Positions 62,608 through 64,000 of a stretch of DNA of 64,000 nt are shown piece after piece (the stretch's first letter is position 1; every line of letters begins with the position of its first letter). The notes beneath the pieces are model-generated. The model saw only the letters and a program-made list of their open reading frames with translations, had not been told where the DNA came from and made no database searches. The stretch comes from Bacteroidia bacterium (lineage in GTDB: Bacteria; Bacteroidota; Bacteroidia; Palsa-965). The position numbers were made by a program, and so were the translations under genes. The DNA lies in assembly GCA_023151315.1 (NCBI GenBank), contig JAKLJE010000022.1, forward strand, positions 1-64,000, given 5' to 3'.

Positions 62608-64000
62608 TTAGTGTTTCTGTTCGTATACCTCAATCTCCAAATCATCAATCGATATTGGCACTCCGGATGGATTCCATACGTAAGTAGCGAAGCAGTCGTC
62701 GCGGTGCAGGTGAAGCGGCGGAATATAATCTGCCGTGAACTGAAACCATTGTCCGATTGTTTTGTTCAAGGTGTCGACGTGATACTGTTTGTACTTTCGC
62801 GTGCGTCCCTCTAATCCGAAATCAAAAATTAACATCGGTGGTTCTTTGCCGCTGAAAGAGGAATCGAACCGCATCCAAACTTTTGTACGAATACGGATAA
62901 GATCTTTGGAGGTCAGATTGTCGTATAATTCCTTATATACAAGAGAGAATTGATGAGATGAATCCAGCACCTGAATACCATTTCCACTATGCGGGGCAAT
63001 TGTATCGAACTTATACTCGTGAGTACTTGTTTGATTCTCAAATTCAACTTTAGAGGTTAAAACTTTATTGAGGTTGCTGAAATCTGTAATCGTTTCATCA
63101 GCCAGCCAGTGTTCAGGCTCAAGTAATGCCTTATCCTCGTCTGTTATCCTGGTATTTAAAAACATTCTCCAATAAAATGCCTTTGTGATTCGCTCTCCGT
63201 CCAACAGTCCGTGATTGTACTGCCAGTGTTGAAAAAGATTTAATATCAGCAAAGTTGAAAGAACAACTATTGAAATTGTTTTAAGCAACATTTTCCGGTT
63301 ATCAATGAGAAATGTCACCATATATCCTAAACCCACAGCCATGGCCGGATACATTTCAACAAGAGCGCGGTTGCTGAAACATGCGGCATACCACCAACAT
63401 TCCCAACTCATTATTACCCAACAATTGAAACAGAAGAAAAAAAGTATTGAGTAAAATACTTCTCTTCTTCTCTGAAATATTATTACGAATCCCGCAATGG
63501 CGAAAATCATTAAAGGCGTGTACAGCAACCACCCTTTTTTATAACTGAAGAATGCATCGATAAAGAATGGTGATGATAAAGAAAAGTATCCTTCGTAGGA
63601 ATAGTAGACCCAGCTGCCTGAAGTATACTTCCAATAGCTCAGTTGCAGCATGAGCATTGAGACCAAAGCAAGACTGAAGACAATGAAGTGAAGCTTATGT
63701 GTCCATGCTAACTTGATTTTGGAAACGAGTGTCGGAAAATCTTTTACATTCCACAACAGCGGAACAAGAATCCAGATGATCTCCGTTGGACGCGAAATAG
63801 TAGCAAGTCCCAATGACAATCCCAGTCCAATAGCATACTTTAATTTCGGGGACTCATGCCACTTGATTGTACACCACAATACAATAGTTGTCAGTGTAAA
63901 CAAATTGCTGTGAGGCATCACCGTGTCGGATGCAACCTGCGCCCAATAATTTGTTCCCATGGTAATCAATACCATGGTAATCATTGTAACGTTTTCGCTG
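62608..64000 (-). CDS. polytopic GT-C-like membrane protein, partial at window edge
   Basis: The last 463 or so codons of a longer minus-strand gene. The frame is open through position 64000, so the N-terminus, which would carry the first loop and catalytic Asp of a GT-C enzyme, is missing. About nine membrane segments run to near residue 250 of the visible part. A soluble C-terminal domain of about 200 residues follows with [22 protein letters not shown], probably a beta-sandwich. [17 protein letters not shown] resembles polyprenyl-sugar-dependent transferases. The specific function is unknown. It lies 119 bases upstream of the GT2 gene on the same strand. Confidence 0.75.
   Translation of the reverse strand, partial: SENVTMITMVLITMGTNYWAQVASDTVMPHSNLFTLTTIVLWCTIKWHESPKLKYAIGLGLSLGLATISRPTEIIWILVPLLWNVKDFPTLVSKIKLAWTHKLHFIVFSLALVSMLMLQLSYWKYTSGSWVYYSYEGYFSLSSPFFIDAFFSYKKGWLLYTPLMIFAIAGFVIIFQRRREVFYSILFFFCFNCWVIMSWECWWYAACFSNRALVEMYPAMAVGLGYMVTFLIDNRKMLLKTISIVVLSTLLILNLFQHWQYNHGLLDGERITKAFYWRMFLNTRITDEDKALLEPEHWLADETITDFSNLNKVLTSKVEFENQTSTHEYKFDTIAPHSGNGIQVLDSSHQFSLVYKELYDNLTSKDLIRIRTKVWMRFDSSFSGKEPPMLIFDFGLEGRTRKYKQYHVDTLNKTIGQWFQFTADYIPPLHLHRDDCFATYVWNPSGVPISIDDLEIEVYEQKH

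Noticed and set aside
1-64000. tRNA or rRNA genes in intergenic spacers
   Set aside because: The longer spacers were read for cloverleaf arms and conserved TTCGA/GGTTC words. Only repeats and terminators were found; a covariance-model scan would be decisive.

Overview
The window comes from a member of the Bacteroidota, probably a flavobacterium-like, gliding-type lineage. The evidence is type IX secretion (T9SS) sorting domains of both type A and type B, a fused MurF-alanine racemase, a DUF4271 membrane protein beside hemD, lipoproteins without obvious Shine-Dalgarno starts, and many matches to the Bacteroidota -7 promoter box TAnnTTTG. Genus and species cannot be read from the sequence. No rRNA, tRNA or CRISPR array was recognised.

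Layout. (1) 1-5470 is an accessory region, visibly more AT-rich than the rest. It holds the 3' end of an IS3-family transposase, a tightly packed four-gene restriction-modification operon on the minus strand (controller, amino-methyltransferase, a Cys/His-rich nuclease-like protein of unknown role, and a TdeIII-like restriction endonuclease), and a broken remnant that may be an HpaII-type endonuclease. (2) 5473-8280 holds a small membrane protein and two unrelated lipoproteins sharing an upstream cassette of 16-bp tandem repeats; dispersed hairpin repeats fill the spacers. (3) 8281-12958 is a photolyase island: folE diverges from a six-gene operon of SRPBCC protein, DUF2805, SDR lacking the catalytic Tyr, flavin reductase, 49-residue DUF2256 protein and Fe-S photolyase. 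(4) 12959-13580 is a 620-bp non-coding stretch with a mini-hairpin array and 211-bp direct repeats. (5) 13579-25712 is a surface and secretion region: a MORN/TonB-C lipoprotein, three tandem CotH-kinase proteins with T9SS tails, a DNRLRE protein and a glycine-rich Ig-repeat protein.

(6) 25767-38473 is mostly housekeeping: DAHP synthase-chorismate mutase, SCO1, CorA, RsmI, an M28 peptidase, thymidine kinase and MurF-Alr, mixed with lipoproteins and outer-membrane proteins. (7) 38480-43807 is signalling: a 1080-residue hybrid histidine kinase, a small protein, a LytTR response regulator and the MeaB GTPase. (8) 43904-47389 has glycan genes (GT2, GT87-like, O-antigen ligase). (9) 47522-56077 has two S41 proteases, the yidD-rnpA-hemD-DUF4271 block, a hairpin-rich spacer, a TM2 protein, a beta-barrel protein, Mn-type superoxide dismutase and a dCMP deaminase. 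(10) 56198-64000 has a lipoprotein, polytopic GT-C-like proteins, a double-NBD oligopeptide ABC ATPase and a dolichol-phosphate-mannose-synthase-like GT2.

The observations most worth following are the nuclease-like third protein of the restriction operon, the hairpin array at 12961-13072, the 16-bp repeat cassettes placed exactly at two lipoprotein starts, and -7 boxes that sit against start codons, which suggest leaderless transcripts.
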